Assembly: GCA_041391965.1 (NCBI GenBank)
Contig: JAWKMZ010000009.1
Coordinates: 1-64,000 of the forward strand
From: JAWKMZ01 sp041391965
GTDB lineage: Bacteria > Bacteroidota > Bacteroidia > Flavobacteriales > Flavobacteriaceae
Length of the DNA stretch: 64,000 nt
Direction of reading: 5' to 3'
The notes under the pieces were generated by a model, which was given only the letters and a program-made list of their open reading frames with translations, was not told the DNA's origin and did not search any database. Below are positions 8,268 through 16,644 of this stretch, piece after piece. Each line of letters opens with the position of its first letter. The first letter of the stretch is position 1. The position numbers were made by a program, and so were the translations under genes.

Positions 8268-9936
8268 ATTCTAACGGATTACCAATGGCACCATTTGGAT
8301 AACTTATATCTAAAAGTGCAGAAATGGTTGGAGCAACATCTGTAATCTCGGTTCTTTGAAAGGTTTGACCATGTTTGATGCCTTTTCCAAAAAACAATAA
8401 TGGCACATGTGTATCATAATTAAAGGCAGTGCCATGGTCAGTTCCTGTTCTATTCCATGAGGTGTCTTTAAAAACTTCTGGATTAAAAACATACAAAATA
8501 TCGCCTGAACGTTTTTGATTATGGCCATTTCTTAACATGGTTTCCAAATAACCTTCTGGACCTTCAAACTGATTGATTGCTGATGTGATGTAAACTTTAT
8601 CAATCAAATTATAGGTTACTAATTTTTGCGATAATTCTTCTTTAATGGTTTGCAAATTCAAATGGTTGTCTTCAATTTTTTGATGGTCTAAAAACAATTG
8701 ATTGTTGGCACGACTTACTATCAAATCAGAAACGTTGTATGTTTCTTTCAAATAGGTATTGAGTTCATTCTGCATGGTTTTTTCATCAAAAAGTCCTGAC
8801 GGAATTTTTTCTGATTTCAAATAAGATGGCACATTGGGAGCTGCATGGTCTGCTGTCAAAAACACGGTGTAATTACCTTTCCCTACTTTTTCATCTAAGG
8901 CATTAAAAAGTCGCGCTAAATCTAAATCCAAACGTATATAGGTGTCTTCAATTTCTTTTGAATTGGGTCCAAAATCGTGACCAACCTTGTCTGTACTTGA
9001 ATAACTTACAGTCAACACATCTGTAATATCATCTTTACCTAAAGCTTCAGCATCTATCGCTTTTATGGTAAAATCTGTAATTAAACTGTTTCCAAATGGC
9101 GATTCGGCAATAATTTTATAGTTTCCATTTTGCTTTCTTAAAGTCGCCAAATCATATGGAAATGTAGCCGTTTCTTTTCCTTTAAAAATTCTTTCAAAAG
9201 TATTTAAATCGCTACCACTTTCAGTATAAGTATTTATATCATATAAGGTATTCCACACTTTAAAATAAGATTCCGTAGCATCAGAATTATTAAAATCCTT
9301 AACCCATTGTGGTAAGTCTTTCATATAAAAAGAACTGGTTACCCAATTACCAGTTCCGTCATGGTCGTAATCTAACCAATAAGCTGCATTTGCAGTATGT
9401 CCTGAAGGCAAAATTGCACCTCTGTGTTTTATAGAAATGCCAATAGTTTTACCACGCATTTGTGTAAACAACCTATTTTCGTCAGCAAAGGTAGTAGTTA
9501 GCATTCTTTGAGGTGACATTTTTGCATCTTTACTGGTCGTTCCAACAGGCTCTACATCATCATCTTGTACACAATTGACGTTTTGTTTTAAGGCTTTATC
9601 ATACCAATCATTGCCAATAATACCATGATATTTTGGCGTTGTTCCTGTAAAAATGGAAGCATGACCAGGTCCTGTTTTGGTTGGTACATAATTGTATTGA
9701 TTGTTCTTACAATTAAAGCCTTCGTTTATCATTCGTTTAAAACCATGGTCACTAAATTTGTTATAAAAACGCGTCAAATAATCATAACGCATTTGGTCTA
9801 CAACAATACCAACAACTAATTTTGGTCGCTCTTTATTTGTGATATACTTGTGCTGCTCTTGTTTTACAGTATCTTGCTGAGCGCTACAGGATGTCATAAA
9901 AAAGATTGCAAATAATGTGGAGATAAAATATTTCAT
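8254..9936 (-). CDS. pafA: PafA-type alkaline phosphatase, lipoprotein
   Basis: A 560-residue phosphatase of the alkaline phosphatase superfamily. A signal peptide ends in the lipobox-like TSC with C17, so it is probably a lipoprotein. Motifs match PafA of Elizabethkingia: metal ligand D47 (VVDQMRYDY), nucleophile in TKTGPGHAS (T88), GND (N109), KHR at 170-172 corresponding to the Lys-Arg pair that marks monoesterases, TADHAAP and TDHGTAFNYDTHVP near the C-terminus. PafA enzymes release phosphate from monoesters and are little inhibited by phosphate. It is the first gene of a two-gene unit with the nuclease. Nucleotide pyrophosphatase relatives are a less likely alternative. Confidence 0.9.
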   Translation of the reverse strand: MKYFISTLFAIFFMTSCSAQQDTVKQEQHKYITNKERPKLVVGIVVDQMRYDYLTRFYNKFSDHGFKRMINEGFNCKNNQYNYVPTKTGPGHASIFTGTTPKYHGIIGNDWYDKALKQNVNCVQDDDVEPVGTTSKDAKMSPQRMLTTTFADENRLFTQMRGKTIGISIKHRGAILPSGHTANAAYWLDYDHDGTGNWVTSSFYMKDLPQWVKDFNNSDATESYFKVWNTLYDINTYTESGSDLNTFERIFKGKETATFPYDLATLRKQNGNYKIIAESPFGNSLITDFTIKAIDAEALGKDDITDVLTVSYSSTDKVGHDFGPNSKEIEDTYIRLDLDLARLFNALDEKVGKGNYTVFLTADHAAPNVPSYLKSEKIPSGLFDEKTMQNELNTYLKETYNVSDLIVSRANNQLFLDHQKIEDNHLNLQTIKEELSQKLVTYNLIDKVYITSAINQFEGPEGYLETMLRNGHNQKRSGDILYVFNPEVFKDTSWNRTGTDHGTAFNYDTHVPLLFFGKGIKHGQTFQRTEITDVAPTISALLDISYPNGAIGNPLEFVFQ

Positions 9937-9960
9937 GGTAAGTAATAGTGTTTAAAAATT

Positions 9961-9968
9961 CAAAAATA
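9961..9968 (-). promoter_or_regulatory. Possible promoter box TATTTTTG for pafA
   Basis: TATTTTTG on the minus strand lies 24 bases before the pafA ATG. No TTG at the -33 distance. A 17-base perfect dyad (CTTAATTT-A-AAATTAAG, 9985-10001) sits just upstream, between this gene and the divergent transporter genes. Confidence 0.35.
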
Positions 9969-10048
9969 CGGCTTTTTAAAAAATCTTAATTTAAAATTAA
10001 GGTTAAATTAATCTCAGTTTTTTTACTTTAGCAGTAACAAATTTTTCT

Positions 10049-10786
10049 ATGAAATACCTTCATAATATTGGCGCTTATTTTTTAATGATTAAGGAAATGT
10101 TCCGCAAACCTACCAAATGGTCAGTAATGCGGCATTTAATTTTTAAAGACATTGACGACTTAATTATAGGCTCTCTTGGCATTGTTGCATTTATCTCCTT
10201 TTTTGTTGGAGGTGTTGTAACAATTCAAACGGCTTTAAACATTACCAACCCATTAATCCCTAAATATTTGGTTGGTTTTGCCACCAGACAATCGGTTATT
10301 TTAGAGTTTGCTCCAACCTTTATTTCTATTATTATGGCTGGTAAAGTAGGCTCGTTTATTACCTCAAGCATAGGAACCATGCGTGTTACAGAGCAAATTG
10401 ACGCATTAGAAGTAATGGGAATTAACGCTATCAACTATTTGGTATTTCCAAAATTTATTGCGCTTATGCTCTACCCTTTTGTTATTTCTATTGCAATGTT
10501 TTTAGGCATTATCGGCGGAATGGCTGCTTGTGTTTATGGTGGTTTTAGCACTTTAGAAGATTATATTACAGGTGTTCAAATGGATTTTATTCCGTTTCAC
10601 ATGGTGTATGCTTTTATAAAAACCTTCGTATTTGCGTTCTTATTAGCAACCATTCCATCCTATTATGGTTATTATATGAAAGGTGGTGCACTTGAAGTTG
10701 GTAAAGCAAGTACCACCTCATTTGTATGGACCAGTGTGATGATTATTTTGTTGAATTACGTACTAACACAACTCCTTTTAAGCTAA
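10049..10786 (+). CDS. mlaE: MlaE-family ABC transporter permease (phospholipid transport)
   Basis: A 245-residue inner-membrane permease with about five to six hydrophobic segments. The family signature is EQIDALEVMGINAINYLVFP (residues 112-131), preceded by GKVGSFITSSIGTMRVTEQ. In the Mla system this subunit, with an MlaF ATPase, moves phospholipids between the inner membrane and a periplasmic MCE protein. The stop overlaps the start of the ATPase gene (TAATG), so the two are coupled. No MlaD, MlaB or MlaC gene is in the neighbourhood. Confidence 0.92.
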   Translation: MKYLHNIGAYFLMIKEMFRKPTKWSVMRHLIFKDIDDLIIGSLGIVAFISFFVGGVVTIQTALNITNPLIPKYLVGFATRQSVILEFAPTFISIIMAGKVGSFITSSIGTMRVTEQIDALEVMGINAINYLVFPKFIALMLYPFVISIAMFLGIIGGMAACVYGGFSTLEDYITGVQMDFIPFHMVYAFIKTFVFAFLLATIPSYYGYYMKGGALEVGKASTTSFVWTSVMIILLNYVLTQLLLS

Positions 10787-11553
10787 TGATAGAAGTTAAA
10801 GACATACACAAATCGTTTGGAGATGCCGAAATTTTAAAAGGAATTAGTACCACTTTTGAAAAAGGAAAAACCAATTTGATTATTGGCCAAAGTGGTTCAG
10901 GAAAAACCGTTTTTTTAAAGTGCCTTTTGGGATTATTTACTCCAGAGTCTGGTACTATTTCTTATAATGGAAAGATTTATTCTGAATTGTCAGCAGATGA
11001 AAAACGCAACTTAAGAGCTGAAATGGGAATGGTATTTCAAGGCAGTGCTTTGTTTGATTCAATGACAATTGCTGAAAATGTTAAGTTTCCGTTGCGAATG
11101 TTTACAAAACAAAGCAATAGCGAAATGAACGACCGCGTAGATTTTGTACTAAAACGTGTCAATTTGGCGGATGCACATCATAAATTTCCAAGTGAAGCTT
11201 CTGGAGGAATGCAAAAACGAGTTGCCATTGCAAGAGCTATTGTAAACAATCCTAAATATTTATTTTGTGACGAACCTAATTCTGGTTTAGACCCAAAAAC
11301 AGCTATTGTTATTGATAATTTGATTCAAGAAATTACACATGAATATAATATCACCACGATGATTAATTCGCATGATATGAATTCGGTAATGGAAATTGGT
11401 CAAAAAATCGTGTTTTTAAAAGATGGTCTCAAAGCTTGGGAAGGCTCCAATGACACCATTTTTAAAACAGATAATGAAACAGTTACCAACTTTGTGTATT
11501 CATCAGAATTAATGAAGAAAGTACGACAAATGTATCTTGAAGAAAATCAGTAA
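10786..11553 (+). CDS. mlaF: ABC transporter ATP-binding protein, MlaF-like
   Basis: A 255-residue ATPase that powers the permease encoded just before it. Walker A is GQSGSGKT (34-41), the signature is ASGGMQKR (the Mla form with M instead of Q), and Walker B is LFCDEPNSGLDP; the switch histidine is in NSHDM. An upstream in-frame start would reach 60 bases into the permease gene, but the ATG in the TAATG overlap begins exactly at the conserved MIEVKDIHKSFG, so that start is chosen. The gene converges with the DUF389 gene, three bases away. Confidence 0.93.
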   Translation: MIEVKDIHKSFGDAEILKGISTTFEKGKTNLIIGQSGSGKTVFLKCLLGLFTPESGTISYNGKIYSELSADEKRNLRAEMGMVFQGSALFDSMTIAENVKFPLRMFTKQSNSEMNDRVDFVLKRVNLADAHHKFPSEASGGMQKRVAIARAIVNNPKYLFCDEPNSGLDPKTAIVIDNLIQEITHEYNITTMINSHDMNSVMEIGQKIVFLKDGLKAWEGSNDTIFKTDNETVTNFVYSSELMKKVRQMYLEENQ

Positions 11554-11556
11554 ATT

Positions 11557-13062
11557 TTACTTTTGTCTGGTTACTATCAAGCTATCCAAATTAAATTTTT
11601 GTTTTAACCAACGAGCCAATTTATCTTGTTCTTTAGTAATTTCTGGTTCTTTAATTAACGAATCGTTCCACTTTACTGTAAACACCGAAAGTGTATCAAT
11701 TTTTGAAAAATTGGATGTAATAACGCTGGAATAAGACAAACGCGACACATTTTCATAATTGATTTTTACCTCTTTAGTCAATTCATCAAACGGAATTTGC
11801 TGACGCTCCAGTTTTGATAAATCTTTCAATTTACTTTCAAGAAATACAATTTGTTGTGATTGCGATAACATATCTAAAGAATCTCTGTATCGTATTTGCT
11901 CCATGTATTTGAAGTTATCTAAATTTTTGCTTCTATTTTGATTAAAAATCAGATGACAACCATTTAAAGCATCATAATTTTTCAATCGATCTTTAAGCAA
12001 GGCTATGGTCGTCTCTGGCACTTCATCTAAACCAAAAGTGTTTAATTCAATAGTAGAAGGTATAGTTTTATCATCAGAAAAATTATACTCTGAATTTTTT
12101 ATAATATAATCGGCATGTGGCAATGCTTTTAGCTCTCGGTTTATAAAAGCGTTAGCATCTCTTTCAAAACGACTTTGTTTTAGCACCTTTACAAAGGTCC
12201 AAAGTGCTGGTATCATAACAATGATGGCCAAAAAAGTGGCAAGCCTTCCAATACGCCGTCTTTTGGCAGAATTGGCATATTTAAGCATTGGAAACTTTAA
12301 AATTTTAACTACTAAAAAGGTTGCCAAAGCTATAAAAATGGTATTAATGGTAAATAGATACAAAGCGCCTAAGGCAAAACCCATTCCTTTAGTAAAATTG
12401 TCTTCTAAAGCTACAGACAAGCCATAACCAACAGTACACAAAGGTGGCATTAATGCGGTTGCAATGGCAACACCAAAAATTACAGAAGCTATGGTTCCTT
12501 TTTTAGTTCTGGCAATAATTAAGGCTAAGCCACCAAAAAAAGCAATTAATACATCACGAATATCTGGTTGTGTACGTGCTAATAATTCTGACGATTCTTC
12601 ACTTAGCGGAAAGAGCCAAAAAAACAAAAAGGCAGTCAATACGCTTAATAAAATCATGACTCCAAAATTGACTAACGATTTTCTTAACGTGTCAATATCA
12701 TTGATAGAAACAGACAACCCAATACCTAAAATAGGACCCATTAATGGCGATATTAACATGGCTCCAATAACTACTGCTGTAGAATTGGCATTTAAACCAA
12801 CCGAAGCGACAAAAATAGAACAGATTAAAATCCAAGCGGTTGCACCTTTAAAAGGAATATCGCCTTTTATAGCTTCAATGGTAGCATCTCTGTCAGTGTC
12901 GTCTCTAAAATCGAGTAGATTACTAAAAAAGAGCTTTAAATTAGCAACAAACCCTTTGGCATCTTGCTTCATAGCTGCTTTAGATTCTTTAACAGCCTTA
13001 TCTTTATTAGATTTTTCTGGATTTTCAGAAAAATTGAATTTGCTTTCTTGGTTCTTATCCAT
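11557..13062 (-). CDS. DUF389 domain membrane protein
   Basis: A roughly 501-residue membrane protein. The DUF389 core occupies about residues 70-300 with five to six helices and the conserved GAMLISPLMGPILGIG and ATALMPPLCTVGYGL segments. The rest is a soluble C-terminal tail of about 200 residues, larger than in many relatives. The N-terminal 40 residues are charged and Lys-rich. An upstream ATG at 13074 would overlap manC by 20 bases; the one at 13062 (MDKNQE) leaves an eight-base overlap and is preferred slightly. It is likely co-transcribed with manC. The biochemical function of DUF389 proteins is not established. Confidence 0.88.
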   Translation of the reverse strand: MDKNQESKFNFSENPEKSNKDKAVKESKAAMKQDAKGFVANLKLFFSNLLDFRDDTDRDATIEAIKGDIPFKGATAWILICSIFVASVGLNANSTAVVIGAMLISPLMGPILGIGLSVSINDIDTLRKSLVNFGVMILLSVLTAFLFFWLFPLSEESSELLARTQPDIRDVLIAFFGGLALIIARTKKGTIASVIFGVAIATALMPPLCTVGYGLSVALEDNFTKGMGFALGALYLFTINTIFIALATFLVVKILKFPMLKYANSAKRRRIGRLATFLAIIVMIPALWTFVKVLKQSRFERDANAFINRELKALPHADYIIKNSEYNFSDDKTIPSTIELNTFGLDEVPETTIALLKDRLKNYDALNGCHLIFNQNRSKNLDNFKYMEQIRYRDSLDMLSQSQQIVFLESKLKDLSKLERQQIPFDELTKEVKINYENVSRLSYSSVITSNFSKIDTLSVFTVKWNDSLIKEPEITKEQDKLARWLKQKFNLDSLIVTRQK

Positions 13063-14143
13063 AGTGTTCCCCAAATTTGTGTTTAACGTTTTGAAGTACT
13101 TTTTTTATATCTTGCTCTTTTGCTTTAGGAAATATAAGCAAAACTTCATCTTCATCCACAATTATGTAATCATTTAAAGCATCAACAACCACGATTTTAT
13201 CTTTTTTGGTTCGTATCATATTGCCAGTAGCATTTTCTGTCAAAGTTTTGGCGTTAACTACAGCATTGCCGTTTTGGTCTTTTTCTAATTTATCGTACAA
13301 ACTTCCCCAAGTTCCTAAATCATTCCAATCAAATGTTGCTGGCAAAACATATACGTTTTTAGAGATTTCCATAATGGCATAATCTACCGAAATGTTTTCA
13401 GATTTTGCATAATTTTCGGCTATGAATGCGTCTTCATCTATAGTGTTATAAACTGAAATTCCGCTTTTGAAAAGTTCAAATAATTTTGGTTGATTATTTT
13501 GAAAGGCAGCAACAACACTTTTAACACTCCACATAAAAATACCAGCATTCCAAAGAAAATTTCCTTGCTGGATAAATGACTTTGCTGTATGATAATCAGG
13601 CTTTTCTCTAAATTGGTTAACGTGCTTTATGGCATCTTTTGAATTTTTATCAAACTCAATATATCCATAACCTGTATTTGGAAAGTTTGGCTGGATACCA
13701 AGTGTCATTAAAGCATCTGTTTTTGAACAAAAATTAAAGGCGTTTTGCACATTTTGGGTAAAAGCAGCTTCATCTTCAATCCAATGGTCACTTGGCGCAA
13801 CAATCATCACAGCCTCTGGATTTTCTTTTTGAATTTTTAAAGAGGCATACAAAATACAAGGTGCTGTATTGCGCATTGCAGGTTCTAAAACTACTTGTCG
13901 TTTGGTAACTTCTGGCAATTGTTTATACACCAAATCGTTATAACGTTCATTGGTTAAAATAAAGATATTTTCTTTGGGTATTAGGTTGGCTAAACGGTTA
14001 AATGTTTTTTGAATTAAGGTGTCTCCTGTTCCTAACATATCGTGAAACTGTTTTGGAAAATCTTGTGTACTTACTGGCCAAAATCTTGAACCTACACCTC
14101 CAGCCATTAATATGGCATAATAATTTTTATTTTTCATTGACAT
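13055..14143 (-). CDS. manC: Mannose-1-phosphate guanylyltransferase
   Basis: A 362-residue nucleotidyltransferase that makes GDP-mannose from GTP and mannose-1-phosphate for glycan synthesis. The pyrophosphorylase signature GGVGSRFWP with PKQF lies at 15-33, VAPSDHWIED binds the nucleotide, and REKPDY and WNAGIFMW are typical of the family. It lacks the C-terminal phosphomannose isomerase domain found in bifunctional ManC/AlgA (about 470 residues). A second ATG two codons in is equally possible. The stop overlaps the start of the DUF389 gene; the SprT-like gene lies 47 bases upstream on the same strand. Confidence 0.95.
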   Translation of the reverse strand: MSMKNKNYYAILMAGGVGSRFWPVSTQDFPKQFHDMLGTGDTLIQKTFNRLANLIPKENIFILTNERYNDLVYKQLPEVTKRQVVLEPAMRNTAPCILYASLKIQKENPEAVMIVAPSDHWIEDEAAFTQNVQNAFNFCSKTDALMTLGIQPNFPNTGYGYIEFDKNSKDAIKHVNQFREKPDYHTAKSFIQQGNFLWNAGIFMWSVKSVVAAFQNNQPKLFELFKSGISVYNTIDEDAFIAENYAKSENISVDYAIMEISKNVYVLPATFDWNDLGTWGSLYDKLEKDQNGNAVVNAKTLTENATGNMIRTKKDKIVVVDALNDYIIVDEDEVLLIFPKAKEQDIKKVLQNVKHKFGEHYG

Positions 14144-14190
14144 TTTTATTGGTCATTTCCTCATAGAAAGACTTTTAATTAATTTATATT

Positions 14191-14814
14191 CTATTTACTG
14201 CCAATAGCAACTTGAACGTCTTTTACCAATTCTACTTCTGCATTGGGATTGAAAAGATACAACTTTCCTGTTTTAACCTCAACACATTCAAAACGTTTTG
14301 TACGCTTTTTGCCTTTTTTAAAAATTTTACCATTGTAAAGTTTAAACAGGTTTCCAAAAGGCACTTCAAAAATATAAGTTTTATTGTTAGGTTGGTCAAA
14401 CTGTTTTAAAGCCAAAGCCAACTTAGCATCAGTGTCACTACTTGCTTTTGGATTTTTAAAATGTTTTGCCAATAAAGGCAGCAACTCATTTGGAAAAATT
14501 TCAGGATTTAAAAAAGGCAACATTAGATGCTGAAAACTTCGTTTCCATTCAATTCCATGAGGTTTTATAAAGCGTCCATAATTTTTATAAGCTTCAAAAT
14601 GCGCAATCTCATGGATTAAAGTGATTAAAAATCGGTAATGATTAAGATTAGAATTTACTGTAATTAGATGCTGATTATTAGGTAATTTTCTGTAATCACC
14701 ATGACGTGTTTTGCGTTCATTTTTTATTTTAACCAACAAGTTATCGTGTTTTAAAAGCTCTAAAACATGAGGGATGGCTTTATGTGGAATATATTCTTGA
14801 AGCGTGTTGTGCAT
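14191..14814 (-). CDS. SprT-like zinc metallopeptidase domain protein
   Basis: A 207-residue soluble protein. The zincin motif HEIAH is at 68-72 and a third ligand candidate is H86 in PHGIEW, the HGxxW/F pattern of the SprT/Spartan family. Spartan-type proteases cut proteins cross-linked to DNA; bacterial SprT proteins are hardly studied, so the role is a guess. The four-cysteine C-terminal zinc ribbon seen in some SprT proteins is missing: the C-terminus is KGKKRTKRFECVEVKTGKL with one cysteine. A TATTTTTG promoter box lies four bases before the ATG. Confidence 0.85.
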   Translation of the reverse strand: MHNTLQEYIPHKAIPHVLELLKHDNLLVKIKNERKTRHGDYRKLPNNQHLITVNSNLNHYRFLITLIHEIAHFEAYKNYGRFIKPHGIEWKRSFQHLMLPFLNPEIFPNELLPLLAKHFKNPKASSDTDAKLALALKQFDQPNNKTYIFEVPFGNLFKLYNGKIFKKGKKRTKRFECVEVKTGKLYLFNPNAEVELVKDVQVAIGSK

Positions 14815-14818
14815 AGCG

Positions 14819-14826
14819 CAAAAATA
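14819..14826 (-). promoter_or_regulatory. Promoter -7 box TATTTTTG, 4 nt before ATG of the SprT-like gene
   Basis: Minus-strand TATTTTTG then CGCT then ATG. The box fits TAnnTTTG and its closeness to the start codon predicts a leaderless or nearly leaderless transcript. Confidence 0.5.
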
Positions 14827-14850
14827 AACGAAATATAAAGTAAAAATGGA

Positions 14851-15432
14851 TTATACCAACACTTTTATATTGGCATAAGAGTTTTGCATTGCTTCAGCTA
14901 TTTTAAACGAATCGAGCCATTCTACTTTGGTAATACCTTCATTTTCTTGTGGTTCTAATTTTCCGTCATAATTAGAAGACATTTCAAACCAATAGGTAAT
15001 TTTAATTTTGTATTTGCCATTGCGTTTAAAAATATGATATGTGGTTTCTAAAGGTTTGGTAATTTTTAAATCTGTTACACCTGTTTCTTCTTCAACTTCG
15101 CGTAAAGCAGTTTCTTCAATGGTTTCTTTAGGTTCAATTTTTCCTTTAGGCAAATCCCATTTGTCATTTCGGTAAATAAATAAAATTTCGTTTTTGCTAT
15201 TTATTACTTTTCCGCCTCCTGCAATAACATTTGGCATTTTTTTTAAAAACTTTTTTAGGAGTTTTTCTTCATTTTTGCCTATAAGCCTAACAGCTTCAAT
15301 TGAAGTGTTATTGAGCTCTTTTATTACCTTACCCAACTTAACTTTATTCAACAGATAATTTTTAAAGTTTGTTTCTTTAGCAACTTCTGTTGTTAGTATG
15401 ATGGGTTTGTCATTGACAAAAACTTGATACAT
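14851..15432 (-). CDS. Nudix hydrolase
   Basis: A 193-residue Nudix protein. The Nudix box GX5EX7REUXEEXGU is perfect: G-KIEPK-E-TIEETAL-REVEEETGV, at about residues 97-119. It is preceded by KWDLPKG, and an N-terminal region of about 75 residues comes before the fold (GGGKVINSKNEILFIYR). Nudix enzymes hydrolyse nucleoside diphosphates linked to other groups; the substrate cannot be read here. The ATG at 15432 (MYQVFVNDKPI) is preferred to one 13 codons upstream because the extra residues look unlike the family. It is divergent from pyrE. Confidence 0.92.
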   Translation of the reverse strand: MYQVFVNDKPIILTTEVAKETNFKNYLLNKVKLGKVIKELNNTSIEAVRLIGKNEEKLLKKFLKKMPNVIAGGGKVINSKNEILFIYRNDKWDLPKGKIEPKETIEETALREVEEETGVTDLKITKPLETTYHIFKRNGKYKIKITYWFEMSSNYDGKLEPQENEGITKVEWLDSFKIAEAMQNSYANIKVLV

Positions 15433-15544
15433 TGTAAGCTTTAAAAAGTTTTGAATTGGTAAAAATATCAATTTTTGTCAGATACCAACACTTTTGAAAA
15501 TTAATTTTATCTCAATTTTAAAAATAGGATTTGATAAAATTGCT

Positions 15545-15552
15545 TAATTTCG
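15545..15552 (+). promoter_or_regulatory. Promoter -7 box TAATTTCG, 4 nt before pyrE ATG
   Basis: TAATTTCG, one mismatch from TAnnTTTG, then CACT, then the pyrE ATG. The geometry is the same as before the UbiA-like and SprT-like genes. Confidence 0.45.
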
Positions 15553-15556
15553 CACT

Positions 15557-16201
15557 ATGATTTTTCACAAACAAACCGCAAAAAAAACAGCTGAATTATT
15601 ACTACAAATTCATGCTATAAAATTACAACCTAATCAACCTTTTACTTGGGCTTCTGGTTGGAAATCACCAATTTACTGCGACAATCGTATTGTATTGTCC
15701 TATCCACCAATTCGTAACTACATCAGAGAGGTCATGGCCAAACACATTGAAAAGCAATATGGTAAACCAGATGTGATTGCAGGTGTTGCTACAGGTGCTA
15801 TTGGCATTGGCATTTTGGTGGCTGAATACTTAGGACTTCCTTTTGTTTATGTAAGACCAGAAGCAAAAAGCCATGGTCGCCAAAATCAAATTGAAGGTTT
15901 TATTGAAAAAGGACAAAATGTGGTCGTCGTAGAAGACCTAATCAGTACAGGAAAAAGCAGTTTAAATGCCGTGAAAGCTCTAAGAGATGCTGACGTACAT
16001 GTAAAAGGAATGGTTGCTATCTTTTCTTATGGATTTGAAGTGGCCACAAACCACTTTAAAGAAGCTAATGTCACTTTACACACCTTAAGCAACTACAGTA
16101 GTTTATTAGAACAAGCCTTGGACACCAACTATATTACTTCTAAAGAACAAGACGTTTTAGCCGATTGGAATGCCAATCCGAGTGAATGGAACACTTTTTG
16201 A
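15557..16201 (+). CDS. pyrE: Orotate phosphoribosyltransferase
   Basis: A 214-residue cytoplasmic enzyme of pyrimidine synthesis that joins orotate to PRPP to give orotidine monophosphate. The PRPP loop is VVVVEDLISTGKSS (122-135; the first acidic residue is Glu rather than the common Asp), and FTWASGWKSPIYCDNR at 29-44 together with RPEAKSHGRQNQIEG at 100-114 contains the orotate- and PRPP-binding residues. Length is normal. It is followed 47 bases later by a small SRPBCC gene on the same strand. Confidence 0.97.
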   Translation: MIFHKQTAKKTAELLLQIHAIKLQPNQPFTWASGWKSPIYCDNRIVLSYPPIRNYIREVMAKHIEKQYGKPDVIAGVATGAIGIGILVAEYLGLPFVYVRPEAKSHGRQNQIEGFIEKGQNVVVVEDLISTGKSSLNAVKALRDADVHVKGMVAIFSYGFEVATNHFKEANVTLHTLSNYSSLLEQALDTNYITSKEQDVLADWNANPSEWNTF

Positions 16202-16248
16202 TTTAACTGAAGTCAATTGCAATTTAACAACCCACTTAACAACAAACA

Positions 16249-16644
16249 ATGAATTTAGAATCACCAAAAGTAACCATCCAAAAATCATCACAAGACGTTT
16301 TTGACTTTTTATCTGACGTTAAAAATTTTGAACAATTAATGCCTGAAAACATTAGTAAGTTTGAAGTTTTAGGTGATGATAAATTTCTTTTTGCACTTAA
16401 AGGCATGCCAGAAATTGTCTTAAAAAAGAAAGAAGCCATTGCGCCAAATAAAATTGTTTTAGGAGCTGCAGGCGGAAAATTGGATTTTTCTTTAATAGGA
16501 CATATCACAGAAACAACAGACACTCAAAGTGATGTACAACTCACTTTTGAAGGCGATTTTAACCCAATGATGGCCATGATGATTAAAGGTCCTATTGGTA
16601 AATTTATAGAAACCTTAGTTAACAATATGATCACAGCTATTTAG
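16249..16644 (+). CDS. SRPBCC (START/Bet v1-like) family protein
   Basis: A 131-residue single-domain protein. It starts with the typical first strand and helix of the fold (SPKVTIQKSSQDVFDFLSDVKNFEQLMP) and ends in the long C-terminal helix (GPIGKFIETLVNNMITAI). Members bind hydrophobic ligands in a central cavity; no catalytic residues can be assigned. It is probably in one transcript with pyrE. Its last four bases overlap the end of birA on the other strand. Confidence 0.85.
   Translation: MNLESPKVTIQKSSQDVFDFLSDVKNFEQLMPENISKFEVLGDDKFLFALKGMPEIVLKKKEAIAPNKIVLGAAGGKLDFSLIGHITETTDTQSDVQLTFEGDFNPMMAMMIKGPIGKFIETLVNNMITAI

Noticed and set aside
11537..11734. 65-codon plus-strand frame after the MlaF-like gene
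   Set aside because: Overlaps the DUF389 gene in antisense with no motif and no spacing suitable for a real gene.
12464..13177. 237-codon plus-strand open frame over the DUF389 and manC genes
   Set aside because: Antisense shadow of two well-supported genes; no promoter or domain of its own.
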